Shown here piece after piece: positions 8,946-17,785 of a DNA stretch of 64,000 nt. How positions within the stretch are numbered: position 1 is the stretch's first letter; every line of letters begins with the position of its first letter. Made by a program: the position numbers and the translations under genes. The notes under the pieces were generated by a model that worked only from the letters and a program-made list of their open reading frames with translations, searched no databases and was not told where the DNA came from. Source of the stretch: MPNP01 sp026709725 (GTDB lineage Bacteria > Pseudomonadota > Alphaproteobacteria > Rhodobacterales > Rhodobacteraceae); assembly GCA_965200805.1 (NCBI GenBank), contig OZ241384.1, forward strand, positions 2,232,001 through 2,296,000, given 5' to 3'.

Positions 8946-11260
8946 CCCCAATCAGCGATCAGAAACAGGGAAAAGCCCGACAGATCCTTGAATCTCCACT
9001 GGGAATCGTGCAGATTCATCAAAGATGAAAACAACCCACCGGGTGAATGCGATGCGACACAAGACCGCGCGTCCCTTCACCATCACATTCGAGGACGAGG
9101 CCATCACGCCCCATGGCGGCCCATCCATGCCATTCCGGCCCCTCCGGGCATGCCGGCCCGGCTCAGGATCCTCCGCGACCTGCCCAAGCCCAGGGCAGGG
9201 ACAGGGCCCAGGGCAAGGACAGGGAGGCGGACCGGGGCCAAGGCCCAGGACCGGACACGCTGCCCCATCCGCCGCCGCAGCCGGGGCCGGCACGACGGCC
9301 GGATGATCCTCGCGATCACACTGATGACCATCATCGCCCCTCCTTGTCATGACGGACATGGGCCGGCCCCCGGCATCCGTCCGTCATGGGGGCCTCTCCG
9401 GGAAATCACGCCGCAGGCGCGTCCCGGGGGCCGGGGCCGGACCGTCCCCCGATCATGATCCCTGATGGGCCCGCTCCATCCTCCCCGACATCATCATTGA
9501 TTGGGCCCGCGGCGTTCCGGGCGTTGCCGCGGGGAAGGAGCGGGAAGCCGGGACCGCCCATGTCCCGACCCCGTCATCAGGAGACATGCCGCTCAGGGCC
9601 GTCCGGACGCGCCTCCCCATCGATCATCAGGGCCCCATCGATCATCAGGGCCCCATCGATCATCAGGGGATGGGGCCGCCGTCAGGCGGGCGGGGATCAC
9701 GGCCGTCACTCCCGCCCTCCCGTGATGAAGGATGGGGCGCGACCATCATCCCCACCGGCAGGACGGATGCCGGGGCGACCTGTCGGGCCGCCAGACCGTC
9801 ATCAGGGCGATGGGGGACACGCCCCCATGCGCGGGGCTGCCGGGCGATGATGGTGTCCGTCCCCGGGACCGGCATGATCATCCCCCGCCCACAGGAGAAC
9901 AGAGTGGGTGATGGTGAGGGGAGATGCCGGACGGCACCGTCCCCGCTTCCATGCCCCTCCATGATGATGCGGGCCCGCATCATCATGGAGGCCCCAGCGG
10001 TCCTCCCCGAGGATGTGACCCCTGTCACGGTGCGCCCGGACACCGCCGGCTGTCAGGCCGCCCTGGTCCGTGACGGCAACCGACCGGGCGACCGGCCTGA
10101 ACCGTTGCAGCCCCACCCCTGATCACTTTGGCCTGATCACTCCGGGGGCCGCATCCCCTCCATCATCGGGGCCCTTCATCATCGCCCTCACGCCATGACT
10201 GTCCGGCCCTCCATGAACAGGCCCGGGCGGCGATCATGGCGGTCCTCCCCGGGGACGGGCCTGCACCGGATGCCCATGGGCCGGACGAAGCGGGGGTCTC
10301 CCCTCTGCGATCCCCCCGGTCACCGGCATGGCAGGCCGGATGCGCACGGATGCGGCGGTCCGCTTCGCGGCCTCACGCCCATCCCCTGCGATCCCCATCC
10401 CATCACCCTCGGGCCATCGACCGGCCGGCGACCGAGACCGATGGGATCCCCGAGGAATCAAGCATCGGGGGACCCGGGGCGACCGGACCCCGCCGTCCGG
10501 GTGCCCGGCATCTGGATGAGGGTGGGGGTTGCGACCGACATCCCGGCCCCCGATGCGGACTGTCCTGCCGGGGGTGCTGCCGACGTGTCGGCTGAAGAGG
10601 AGTCCCTGACGGACGCGTCCCTGACGGATGGTCTCCGGACCCGGGCGATCCGGAGCCCGGCCCCTGTGACGGATGGGCCCCACGCCCCCGGGATCCACCA
10701 TTGGAGGCGATCAGGTCCGCCGGGGACCCCATCCGACGGGCCGGCGGCAGGGTTCCCTCGGGACGCTTCGGGATGATGAGCGGGGCGCCGATGCCCCCGG
10801 CTCCGGCCCGCATCCATCAGCCACGCCATCGTCGCCCCCGGCCCAACGGGTCTGATGCACAAGGGGGTGTCATGGAGGGGGATCGTCCCTGACTGGTCCC
10901 TGGACCGGATCCGGATGAAACCCCGGGAGGGAGGGCCGGGAGGAAGGGGCGTCCGCGTCCTCCTCATCCCGGCATTGTCAATGGGCGGCCAACGGTCTCA
11001 ATGGGCGGGGGCGGGCCGTCCCGTCCGTCATGCCCGGGGTTGTCCCAACATCTCCAATTGGGGGGTCGCCCTCTCCCTCCCCTCGGGGAACAGGCGGGAT
11101 CCGCAGAGTTTCCAATTGGGGCTGCGGGCCGCCTCGGCGGGATCCCCGCCGCGCCCGCCTGACCCCCGGGGAGAGGGTTCGGGGGGGGGGCGGGATTTTG
11201 GGAGGGATGGCCCCGCGGCGGATTCGAGGAATGAGGGTGGTGATTTGGGGCTATTGGAGT
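8946..11260 (+). repeat. GC-rich repeat island 1, left part (family A head)
   Basis: The stretch begins with family A (CCCCAATCAGCGATCAGAAA, then CACCGGGTGAATGCGATGCG). The same head starts island 2 at 20834 and, inverted, closes it at 23288. Beyond the head the sequence becomes very GC-rich and is filled with short direct duplications, for example an 18-base unit repeated nearly three times at 9619-9669 (ATCGATCATCAGGGCCCC). Alignment by eye with island 2 shows clear homology but many indels that do not preserve any frame. The long open frames here on all strands are therefore best explained by lack of AT-rich stop codons, not by genes. Confidence 0.7.
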
Positions 11261-11326
11261 CTTGATTTTAATCGAAGGAGCACTTAAAGACTGGAGTCAT
11301 GACAACGATTTTACTGGATTGAATCG

Positions 11327-11692
11327 ATGAAACAAATTTTCTTTGTTGCTGTTTACTTGTGTACAGGATTTTTTGATGTTGCAGCACAAGAAGCCAAGTC
11401 TGTTGAGGACAGTGCAGCCAAAGTGGTTCGGTGCATTACCGATGGGGGTAGTCAGGACGAGTGTTTTAATTCTTCTAATTCTTTAAATTCCAATGATCGC
11501 ATAGCTGCTGAAGATTCTACGCCTCTGATCGGAACAGGCTGGGTGGATGGAACTGTTTATCGGGATGCTTTTCTGGAAGCTCTTGGAGAATCCGCACCAA
11601 CACGAGAAGAGGAAGAGCCTTGGTATGGGTCGCTTCTTCAAGGCCCACAGTGGGGGGCAATCCCACTGAGTCTAGACGCTTATATCCAGTAG
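11327..11692 (+). CDS. Small secreted protein, first gene of a two-gene module (copy 1)
   Basis: This 121-residue protein starts with a signal peptide (MKQIFFVAVYLCTGFFDVAAQ) and is otherwise soluble and acidic. It has two cysteines in the pattern RCITDGGSQDECF. The protein at 24438-24782 (minus) has the matching layout: signal peptide and ECMVQGQENC. Each is followed by a related membrane protein gene. The gene is AT-rich and sits inside a very GC-rich island, which points to acquisition by transfer. I do not recognise the family. Confidence 0.65.
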   Translation: MKQIFFVAVYLCTGFFDVAAQEAKSVEDSAAKVVRCITDGGSQDECFNSSNSLNSNDRIAAEDSTPLIGTGWVDGTVYRDAFLEALGESAPTREEEEPWYGSLLQGPQWGAIPLSLDAYIQ

Positions 11693-11764
11693 TAATTTCG
11701 TGTTATTTTCTAAAAAACAGTATGTGATATAGCAAACAGGCGAGAGAACAAATGGATTACCACG

Positions 11765-12651
11765 ATGCAATTTTGTGCGCTAATTCTATTCTTTGTTGCA
11801 TGTAGTGCAATCGGCTTTGAGACTGGTTGGTTAGTCGGAAATAGTGGTCCTGACGCATCAGTTTTGGCGGCGATTTTACCCGCAATTATTGGAACTTTTA
11901 TAGGTTCAATCGGGGTTTTCATTGTCAGGGCAATATTTCGAGGGAGACAACACGATAACAGCGAGAATAAAGTTAAGGACGACAACAGGGGTAAAGTTGA
12001 AAAAATGGGGGGATTATATACTTGAGTAACCAATTTCCTAATTTATCTCATATAATCAATGACATAAACCAACTGTACCCATAGATAGGAATTAAAGCAT
12101 AAAATACTGATCCTTATGAACTAATTTAATTTTTTGGTTACTCAAGTATATAATCCCCAAAAATGGTATGGTCGGTGCTGGCTGTAGTTGCTTTCGCAAC
12201 GATACTGTTCATAGTAATGATGCATGTTGGAACAGGTTTAGGATCTGGAGAATTACAAGATAGAAATCAATCAGATCGTGAGCAGACCCTGATCATTGAA
12301 ACGGCTAAGCGCACAGCTGAGAGAAGAGAAGCGGCAGAGCGACTGGCGGTTGTCTATGACTACGTCAGTAGTTGCACAGAAGTCTGGGTAAGAATTAACA
12401 AAGTGCGGACTGCGGCGAAACTAGAACCTCTAGCTTTAACCCAAATTTGTGTTGCATTGCCCTCAATGGGCTCGGATGTAATAGCAAATGTGTTGGTAGA
12501 AGATGCGGTAGATGCCTTGCTGTCGAAAGACGCGTTGAATCAACATGAAAAATTTCTGCAATATTGTACCACACTCCAGATCAAGGAAGTTTCAGCAAAA
12601 TCTAATTCGGGCCCGCCACCAATTGCCAATGTTTGTCCTTTGCTCAAATAA
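11765..12651 (+). pseudogene. Two-TM membrane protein gene interrupted by a MITE (copy 1 of module)
   Basis: The ORF starting at 11765 (MQFCALILFF) reads into the MITE at 12009 and stops at 12023-12025. The rest of the gene resumes right after the MITE (MVWSVLAVVAFATILFIVMM). Removing the MITE and one copy of the 8-base target duplication rejoins the two parts in one frame (KVEKMVWSV). The product, about 240 residues, aligns with the intact 227-residue protein at 23739-24422: GWLVGNSGPDASVLAAILP against GWSVGQAGLDSAVLAAVLP, and LEPLALTQICVALP against LEPLTADQVCIALP. The predicted form is two N-terminal membrane segments, a third after a short loop, then a coiled-coil and soluble domain with cysteines. 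Confidence 0.85.
12009..12158. mobile_element. MITE, copy 1 (150 bp, 25-bp perfect inverted ends)
   Basis: This AT-rich non-coding element begins GGGGATTATATACTTGAG and ends with the exact reverse complement; the inverted ends match perfectly for about 25 bases. It is flanked by the 8-base duplication AAAAATGG (12001-12008 and 12159-12166). A nearly identical second copy is at 48940-49088; the only difference I see is one T in a T run. It carries no transposase, so it must have been moved by an element elsewhere in the genome. The element family cannot be assigned from the ends alone. Confidence 0.93.
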
Positions 12652-12689
12652 TTCGAATTATAATAAAGGTGTCCGCAGCGTAGCCTAAT

Positions 12690-13070
12690 GGTCAATCTCA
12701 TACAGATCCATGTCTTCCCTCCAACCGCCGGTGCCCCGCTTCCACGACGCCACGAGATCATCAGCGTCCCGGTCCCGGCACTAGTTCAGCATGAAGGGAT
12801 GGGCCGGGCATCGTGGGCCCATCATGGACACCGGGGTGCTCGACAGAGTCTTCCACTGCCGCGGTGCACGCCTCGAGGGAATTGAGATGGCGTCCTTCAG
12901 TCTCTGCCGCGTGTGTGTCGAACCGGGTCCCTCGACCGCATTCATCCAGGAGGCCGATATGGGGGTGACGCGGACGGTCCCCATCCATCCATACCCGGGG
13001 GATGGTCCCTGAGCCAGGCGTGCACGCGCGCCGACGCGGGGCCGGGTCCTATCGACAAGACACACTTGAT
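12690..13070 (-). pseudogene. IS630-type transposase remnant
   Basis: Read on the minus strand in two frames, the stretch contains VTPISASWMNAVEG followed in a shifted frame by LNSLEACTAAVEDSVEH. This matches the C-terminal region of IS630-family transposases (TPTSASWMNAVEGFF, then a helix and the EH pattern). Frameshifts and loss of the N-terminus show it is dead. It lies between the AT-rich module and the right part of island 1. Confidence 0.55.
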
Positions 13071-13074
13071 TCCC

Positions 13075-13960
13075 TTCTGATTTCATGCCATGCCGTTCCG
13101 CATCATGCAGATCGGCATGCAACAGACATCAGCGGAGACGGCCGCATGGTTCGTCGACGCCTGCACCACACCAGGGCGGACCCGCTCCGCCCTGGCCCCT
13201 GCACCGGATGGGGCTGATCGGTGGGGGAGAGGGAGCACGGGCCCTGCCGATCCGGGCTGTGCGGCCACCGTCCTGCACGGGTGCGCGCGGCGCCGGCGCC
13301 CCTCCGCATCGATGGCGCCCCTCCGCATCGATGGCGCCCCTCCCGGGATGAGAGGAAGGGGGCGCGGCGTCCACGCCCCCGGATCGGATCCCCCTGGCGG
13401 GGCGCCCGCCCGACATCGGAACAGAGGGAGGGGGACCGCCATCCGGGCCCTGGGCCGATGACCTCGGGACGGGCGTCGCCGGGGGCGCCGTCACCGCCCG
13501 TCATCATCCCCATCATGATCATCGGGGCCCATCATGATCATCGGGGGGGTCCGGGACCGCGCGCCCCCTCCCCCGCATCGTGACGGGCCCGCGTGCCGCT
13601 TCGCCTGCAGGGACGCGATCACGGGTGCCCTGCGTGCCGGCGGCCAGGCGGGACGTCCTCAGGGCCCGGGCCCCGCCCGATGCGGCCCGGGCGATGACGC
13701 CATGGAGGTGATGATGAGGGAGGGGGCGGTTCACGGTCCGCACGGGGGCCCTGCGGGCGTCCATCCCTTGAGGCGTCAGCCCCTGCCCGGGACGGAGACG
13801 CCGTGGCAGGGCGTTCGGACCCTCGGGGGCGTGTGCCGGCGATCAGGATGGGGGAGAGGATCGGGATGCAGGGGGATGATGGGGTGTCGGGGATGGTGCA
13901 TTGATAGGGGCCCGTGGGCTGCCTGTGAGGTCTACCGGGTAACAGTGTTGGGTCCATAAG
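13075..13960 (+). repeat. GC-rich repeat island 1, right part
   Basis: From about 13190 to 13870 the sequence is nearly identical to 22100-22760 in island 2, apart from small indels and copy-number differences of short tandem units. Examples are the CATCGATGGCGCC unit near 13305-13340 and the CATCATGATCATCGGGGCC unit near 13510-13545, which is two copies here and three in island 2. At 13085-13180 there is a segment that matches 22930-23030 in inverted orientation. No gene is supported. Confidence 0.75.
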
Positions 13961-14134
13961 CAGATTCGGATGCAATATTGGTGTCCGGCATGTGGAACCC
14001 GTTCACAATTCGTTGTTCCTGCCGGTGGCAGGGTGTTGTCGATATCCGGAAACAGGTCTTGCAGTTCAAACGAAGTGAGCTTGGCAATAATTCCAGAAAA
14101 CCGTTACACTGGGGGGCTTGATCGTTCCGGGTGT

Positions 14135-15190
14135 TCAGTCCCCGGTGATGGACTCGATTGATTTGAGGAGAGATTCCGCGAGCGACAGACTTTTTGCCGC
14201 GAGAATGCAGAGCTGCGGGAGCACGATCCATTCAAGTGACCACATGCTGCCCGAGCGCTCCTGTTCAGCCATTGATGCATGATGCAGGGCGGGGAGCAGG
14301 GCGGTGCTGTAGGTGGCAAGCGTCATCAGAATCTCTGCACTGATCGGATTGGACTTGTGGGGCATTGCCGACGAGGCTCCCCCTCCGGAGAGATGCAGTG
14401 TGCCGTCCCGTGCCATGAGTGCGATATCCTTGCCGATTGTGCCGCACGAGCCGGTGATTGATGCACAGGCGGTGCCATAATCAACAAAGACCCTGCGGTT
14501 GGTGTGCCATGCACGGCCGGGATCATGGAGTTTCAGGGCTCTGGCGAGGGACCCGGCAACGGTTGTGAGTTTGCCATCAAACCCTGATCGATCCCCCACC
14601 GGTCCACCAAATTGCAGAATTGCCATCTCCCTGATGCGCGCTGGCCAAAGGGCGGCGATCGGGTGCAGCGTCTCCCGCCATTCGCCCAACCGATGCGAAA
14701 AGTTGATCGGTTGGGCTTTCTGCATGCGTGTGTAGCCCATGATGACCGCATCACCGAACATCATATCACATGACTGGAACCGGCTGAGCAGGCTGTCAAG
14801 GCGAGCGGTGATGATTCGGGCATGATCGGAAAGTGCCTGGGCAGTTGATGTATCGATAAGATCCTGGCTTGTAACGGCAAGATGGACGGAGCTGGCAAGG
14901 TCAGGCCCCACATGTTTGCGCAACTGGCGAATGAGTTCCGGAACAACAACGCCATCCTGTCGGCTGCTTTCAGTCAGCCTCTCATGATCGGGTGCAAAGT
15001 CCGCAATTCGCTCACAGATTGCTGTGGCATCGTTGGCGGTGATGATCCTGGCGTCTGCCATTGCCCGCGTGAGCGCCACTTCATATGCCAGCAGGCGCGC
15101 AAGAACCCGTTGACCGGAAAAGAGTGCCTCACTCTCCGCATCGCCGAGCAATTGTGCGTTGCAGGCTGCCGTTGGTGGAAAGATATGCAT
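14135..15190 (-). CDS. pcaB: 3-carboxy-cis,cis-muconate cycloisomerase
   Basis: This 351-residue protein of the fumarase/aspartase superfamily converts 3-carboxymuconate to 4-carboxymuconolactone in the protocatechuate branch of the beta-ketoadipate pathway. The family signature is visible as GGASSAMPHKSNPISAE at about residue 270. TSQDLIDTSTA near residue 110 carries the second conserved region. The family is often about 350 to 450 residues. The gene is the last of the edd-eda-pcaC-pcaH-pcaG-pcaB run, about 100 bases after pcaG. Confidence 0.9.
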   Translation of the reverse strand: MHIFPPTAACNAQLLGDAESEALFSGQRVLARLLAYEVALTRAMADARIITANDATAICERIADFAPDHERLTESSRQDGVVVPELIRQLRKHVGPDLASSVHLAVTSQDLIDTSTAQALSDHARIITARLDSLLSRFQSCDMMFGDAVIMGYTRMQKAQPINFSHRLGEWRETLHPIAALWPARIREMAILQFGGPVGDRSGFDGKLTTVAGSLARALKLHDPGRAWHTNRRVFVDYGTACASITGSCGTIGKDIALMARDGTLHLSGGGASSAMPHKSNPISAEILMTLATYSTALLPALHHASMAEQERSGSMWSLEWIVLPQLCILAAKSLSLAESLLKSIESITGD

Positions 15191-15292
15191 GGCGTGATCA
15201 CTCCCCGCGGTGCATGAGACTCAGTGGATTGCAGCGAATGCGGTTTTTCGGAGCGTCTGATATCGGCACGGGTGAGTCCGGAATGGCGGGAT

Positions 15293-15913
15293 TCAGTGTT
15301 CGAAGAAGACGGTTTCATTCCGGCCCCGCAGGACGATGTCAAATCGATAGGCATCGTCTCCGTCCGGTGCCGCAATGAGCGTCGGGATTCGTGTTGGATG
15401 TTCCAGCCCTGTGAGCACAGGGTCCGCTGCATTGTCCTCCTGATGATCCGGAAAATACATGCGTGTGCAGAGGCCGAGATTGATCCCGCGGCCAGCAATC
15501 CAGAATGTAACATGAGGCGCCTGCATGCGTCCATCATGCCAGGAGACCCTCCCCGGAACGATTGTCTCAAAACGGTACAGGCCTGTCTTCAGGTCCGTTC
15601 CCTGCCGTCCCCATCCTGTGAAGTGCGGATCCGGTTTGCCCCGGGTCTCGAGGGGTGTGTTGAAGAGACCGTTGTGGTCGGCCTGCCAGATTTCAACAAG
15701 CCCGTCGCGAACCGCTTTGCCCGTGCCATCAAAAATCTGACCGGTGATCGAAATGCGTCGCCCCATTGTCTTCCTGCTGACGAGTGAGGCACCGAGGTCC
15801 TTGCCTGGATTGATGCCGGCAAGACCGACGCGGCTGGGTGTGCATCCGATTTGGACATAGGGACCCGCTGTCTGGGATGGAGTCTCCATAATGTGTGATG
15901 AGTGACCGGTCAT
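15293..15913 (-). CDS. pcaG: Protocatechuate 3,4-dioxygenase alpha subunit
   Basis: This 206-residue subunit forms the intradiol ring-cleaving dioxygenase with PcaH. N-terminal ETPSQTAGPYVQIG and the core ITGQIFDGTGKAVRDGLVEIWQAD are typical of the alpha chain. The iron ligands are in the beta chain. The ATG overlaps the pcaH stop by four bases (ATGA), supporting translational coupling and equal subunit production. Confidence 0.93.
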   Translation of the reverse strand: MTGHSSHIMETPSQTAGPYVQIGCTPSRVGLAGINPGKDLGASLVSRKTMGRRISITGQIFDGTGKAVRDGLVEIWQADHNGLFNTPLETRGKPDPHFTGWGRQGTDLKTGLYRFETIVPGRVSWHDGRMQAPHVTFWIAGRGINLGLCTRMYFPDHQEDNAADPVLTGLEHPTRIPTLIAAPDGDDAYRFDIVLRGRNETVFFEH

Positions 15914-16641
15914 CGGGTATTCTCAAAATATGTCTGGCGCCGACCGCGCAGGGTCAGATCAAAGCGGTAGGCAAGCAGGTCCATTGGGAGAGAGGCCCGC
16001 AAATCAAGTCGGGCAACCAGATCATCAATCGTGGCCTGGTCGGCAATCGTATTGACGATGGGGCAGTGTCTGATGAGAGGATCACCCTCAAAATACATCT
16101 GGGTGATCAGGCGCTGGGCAAAGGACTGACCAAAGAGGGAGAAGTGGATATGGGCCGGTCGCCAGTCATTCACTCCATTCGGCCAGGGATAGGGTCCGGG
16201 TTTGATTGTCCGGAATTCATACCAGCCTTCGTCGTCGGTCAATGTCCGACCGCAGCCACCGAAATTTGGATCAAGGGGTGCGTGATAGGTCTCTCCCGGG
16301 TGATGATATCGCCCACCTGCATTGGCCTGCCAGATTTCGACAAGGGTTGACGGAATCCCGCGGCCCGTCTCATCCCGAATTCGACCGTAGACAATCATCC
16401 GCTCCCCGATGGGTGATCCGTCCTTCGCGGCATGGTTGCGGGTCAGGTCATTGTCATCTGTTCCAATTGAGTCATGACCAAAGACCGGGCCGGTCAGTTC
16501 GGAAAGTGAGGCTCCGATCGAGACAAGGGAAAATTGCGGTGCGCGAACGACCGAACTGCGATAGCCGGGTGTGAATGGGGGCGGGTGCCGATCCCTGTTG
16601 CGCGGAAAGAGGCCGCCGATACGTTTGGGATGTTCAGGCAT
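15910..16641 (-). CDS. pcaH: Protocatechuate 3,4-dioxygenase beta subunit
   Basis: This 243-residue catalytic subunit cleaves protocatechuate between its two hydroxyls. The non-haem Fe(III) ligands expected in the family are visible: Tyr in GGRYHHPGETY, Tyr in KPGPYPWPNG and two His in RPAHIHFSLFG. The frame is open further upstream, but ATG 16641 (MPEHPKRIGGLF) fits the family length and overlaps the pcaC stop by eight bases. Confidence 0.93.
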   Translation of the reverse strand: MPEHPKRIGGLFPRNRDRHPPPFTPGYRSSVVRAPQFSLVSIGASLSELTGPVFGHDSIGTDDNDLTRNHAAKDGSPIGERMIVYGRIRDETGRGIPSTLVEIWQANAGGRYHHPGETYHAPLDPNFGGCGRTLTDDEGWYEFRTIKPGPYPWPNGVNDWRPAHIHFSLFGQSFAQRLITQMYFEGDPLIRHCPIVNTIADQATIDDLVARLDLRASLPMDLLAYRFDLTLRGRRQTYFENTR

Positions 16642-17113
16642 TGGGTGTGCCATCCTCTTCAGCAAGGATCTCCTTGGCAATACTGATGGCATGATTGGCG
16701 GCCGGTGCACCCGCATAGATGGCGACATGCAGCAGCACCTCAGCAATATCGTCAGCACTGGCCCCGGTGTTCCGGGTGGCCCCGATATGCATGGCGAGTT
16801 CCTCAGAGTGACCGAGTGCGGCCAGCAGGGCAATCGTGATCATTGAACGTTCGCGAAATGAAATTGTCCCGCGGGACCAGACCCGTCCCCAGGCAGAGGC
16901 GGTAACCAGCTCCTGAAATGCCCGATCAAAATCGGTTGTGGCAGCCACTGCGCGGTTGACATGTGTCGAGCCAAGCACCCGGCGTCGTGTGGCCATTGCC
17001 CGATGATCAGTATCCGGAGAATCCTGATCCGGGGCATCCTGTTCCGGAAGGTCATCATCGGGGTTTGAGTGCGTTGGTGACGGATTCCGCTTGCGCGGCA
17101 GTTGAGCGGTCAT
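16634..17113 (-). CDS. pcaC: 4-carboxymuconolactone decarboxylase
   Basis: This 159-residue AhpD-like protein decarboxylates 4-carboxymuconolactone to the enol-lactone. The conserved core is RERSMITIALLAALGHSEEL, then MHIGATRNTGAS and EVLLHVAIYAGAP. It carries an N-terminal extension of about 45 residues rich in Asp, Pro and Arg before the domain. Its ATG overlaps the eda stop codon by four bases. Confidence 0.92.
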   Translation of the reverse strand: MTAQLPRKRNPSPTHSNPDDDLPEQDAPDQDSPDTDHRAMATRRRVLGSTHVNRAVAATTDFDRAFQELVTASAWGRVWSRGTISFRERSMITIALLAALGHSEELAMHIGATRNTGASADDIAEVLLHVAIYAGAPAANHAISIAKEILAEEDGTPNA

Positions 17114-17772
17114 GAGCGGCTCCGCGCGTGCTGATCAATGATGGATCGGGTTGCCCTGATTCGATTCCGAATTCCAGACCAGTCGCAGGCGGTGATTGCA
17201 TGCCGAGGGGTGATCCAGGATCCGCCGACACAGAGAACCGGCTTGCAGTCGAGATATGAGGGGAGATTGTGTTCATTCACACCACCCGTGGGGCAGAAGG
17301 CGATGTCGGGAATCGGTCCGGTTATCGACCGGATGTAGTCCGGGCCGCCGGCACTGCCAGCCGGGAAGAGCTTCATGAAGTGATACCCGTGATGCTGCAG
17401 ATGCAGCGCCTCAGAGGGTGTCATGGCACCGGGAAGGATGGGGATGGGGGAATTCAGGGCAAACTCCAGAATTGCCGGACTGACGCCGGGTGAGACGGCA
17501 AATGCTGCCCCGGCATCAACGATCTGGGCAAACTGGACACCGGTGGTGACGCTGCCTGCACCTGCACAGCATCCTTCAACCGCTGCCATGATCTCGATGG
17601 CGGCGACAGCGTCTCTGGTCCTGAGGACGACCTCAATGACCGATATGTCCTCATCGACAAGGAGCTTTGCGAGATCAGTGGCGGACTGCCGATTCTCGAT
17701 TTCGAGAATGGGAATCACCTTTTGTGATCCAAGCCGGGCGATCAGTGCCGAGGATTGTTCCGCTGCGTCCAT
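17110..17772 (-). CDS. eda: 2-keto-3-deoxy-6-phosphogluconate aldolase
   Basis: This 220-residue class I aldolase splits KDPG into pyruvate and glyceraldehyde 3-phosphate, the last step of the Entner-Doudoroff pathway. The Schiff-base lysine is in YHFMKLFPAGSAGG and the catalytic Glu region in SVIEVVLRTRDA. ATG 17772 (MDAAEQSS) is preferred because it lies 13 bases after the edd stop; the frame is open to 17805. It lies directly upstream of pcaC with overlapping codons, an unusual join of sugar and aromatic catabolism. Confidence 0.92.
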   Translation of the reverse strand: MDAAEQSSALIARLGSQKVIPILEIENRQSATDLAKLLVDEDISVIEVVLRTRDAVAAIEIMAAVEGCCAGAGSVTTGVQFAQIVDAGAAFAVSPGVSPAILEFALNSPIPILPGAMTPSEALHLQHHGYHFMKLFPAGSAGGPDYIRSITGPIPDIAFCPTGGVNEHNLPSYLDCKPVLCVGGSWITPRHAITACDWSGIRNRIRATRSIIDQHARSRS

Positions 17773-17785
17773 ACCGTCGTGTCTC

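Noticed and set aside
9619..9669. Regular 18-base repeats resembling a CRISPR array
   Set aside because: The units are directly adjacent with no spacers and only about three copies; no cas genes are present.
8805..10776. Long plus- and minus-strand ORFs in GC-rich island 1 (up to 217 codons)
   Set aside because: They overlap on several frames, are proline/arginine/glycine-rich, and their frames are broken by indels in the homologous part of island 2.
11170..11190. G10 tract as a phase-variation site
   Set aside because: It lies in the GC-rich island with no gene start next to it, so no switch can be argued.
12163..12651. Reading the 162-codon ORF as an independent gene
   Set aside because: It is the second half of a gene split by the MITE; the match to the intact paralogue spans the insertion point.
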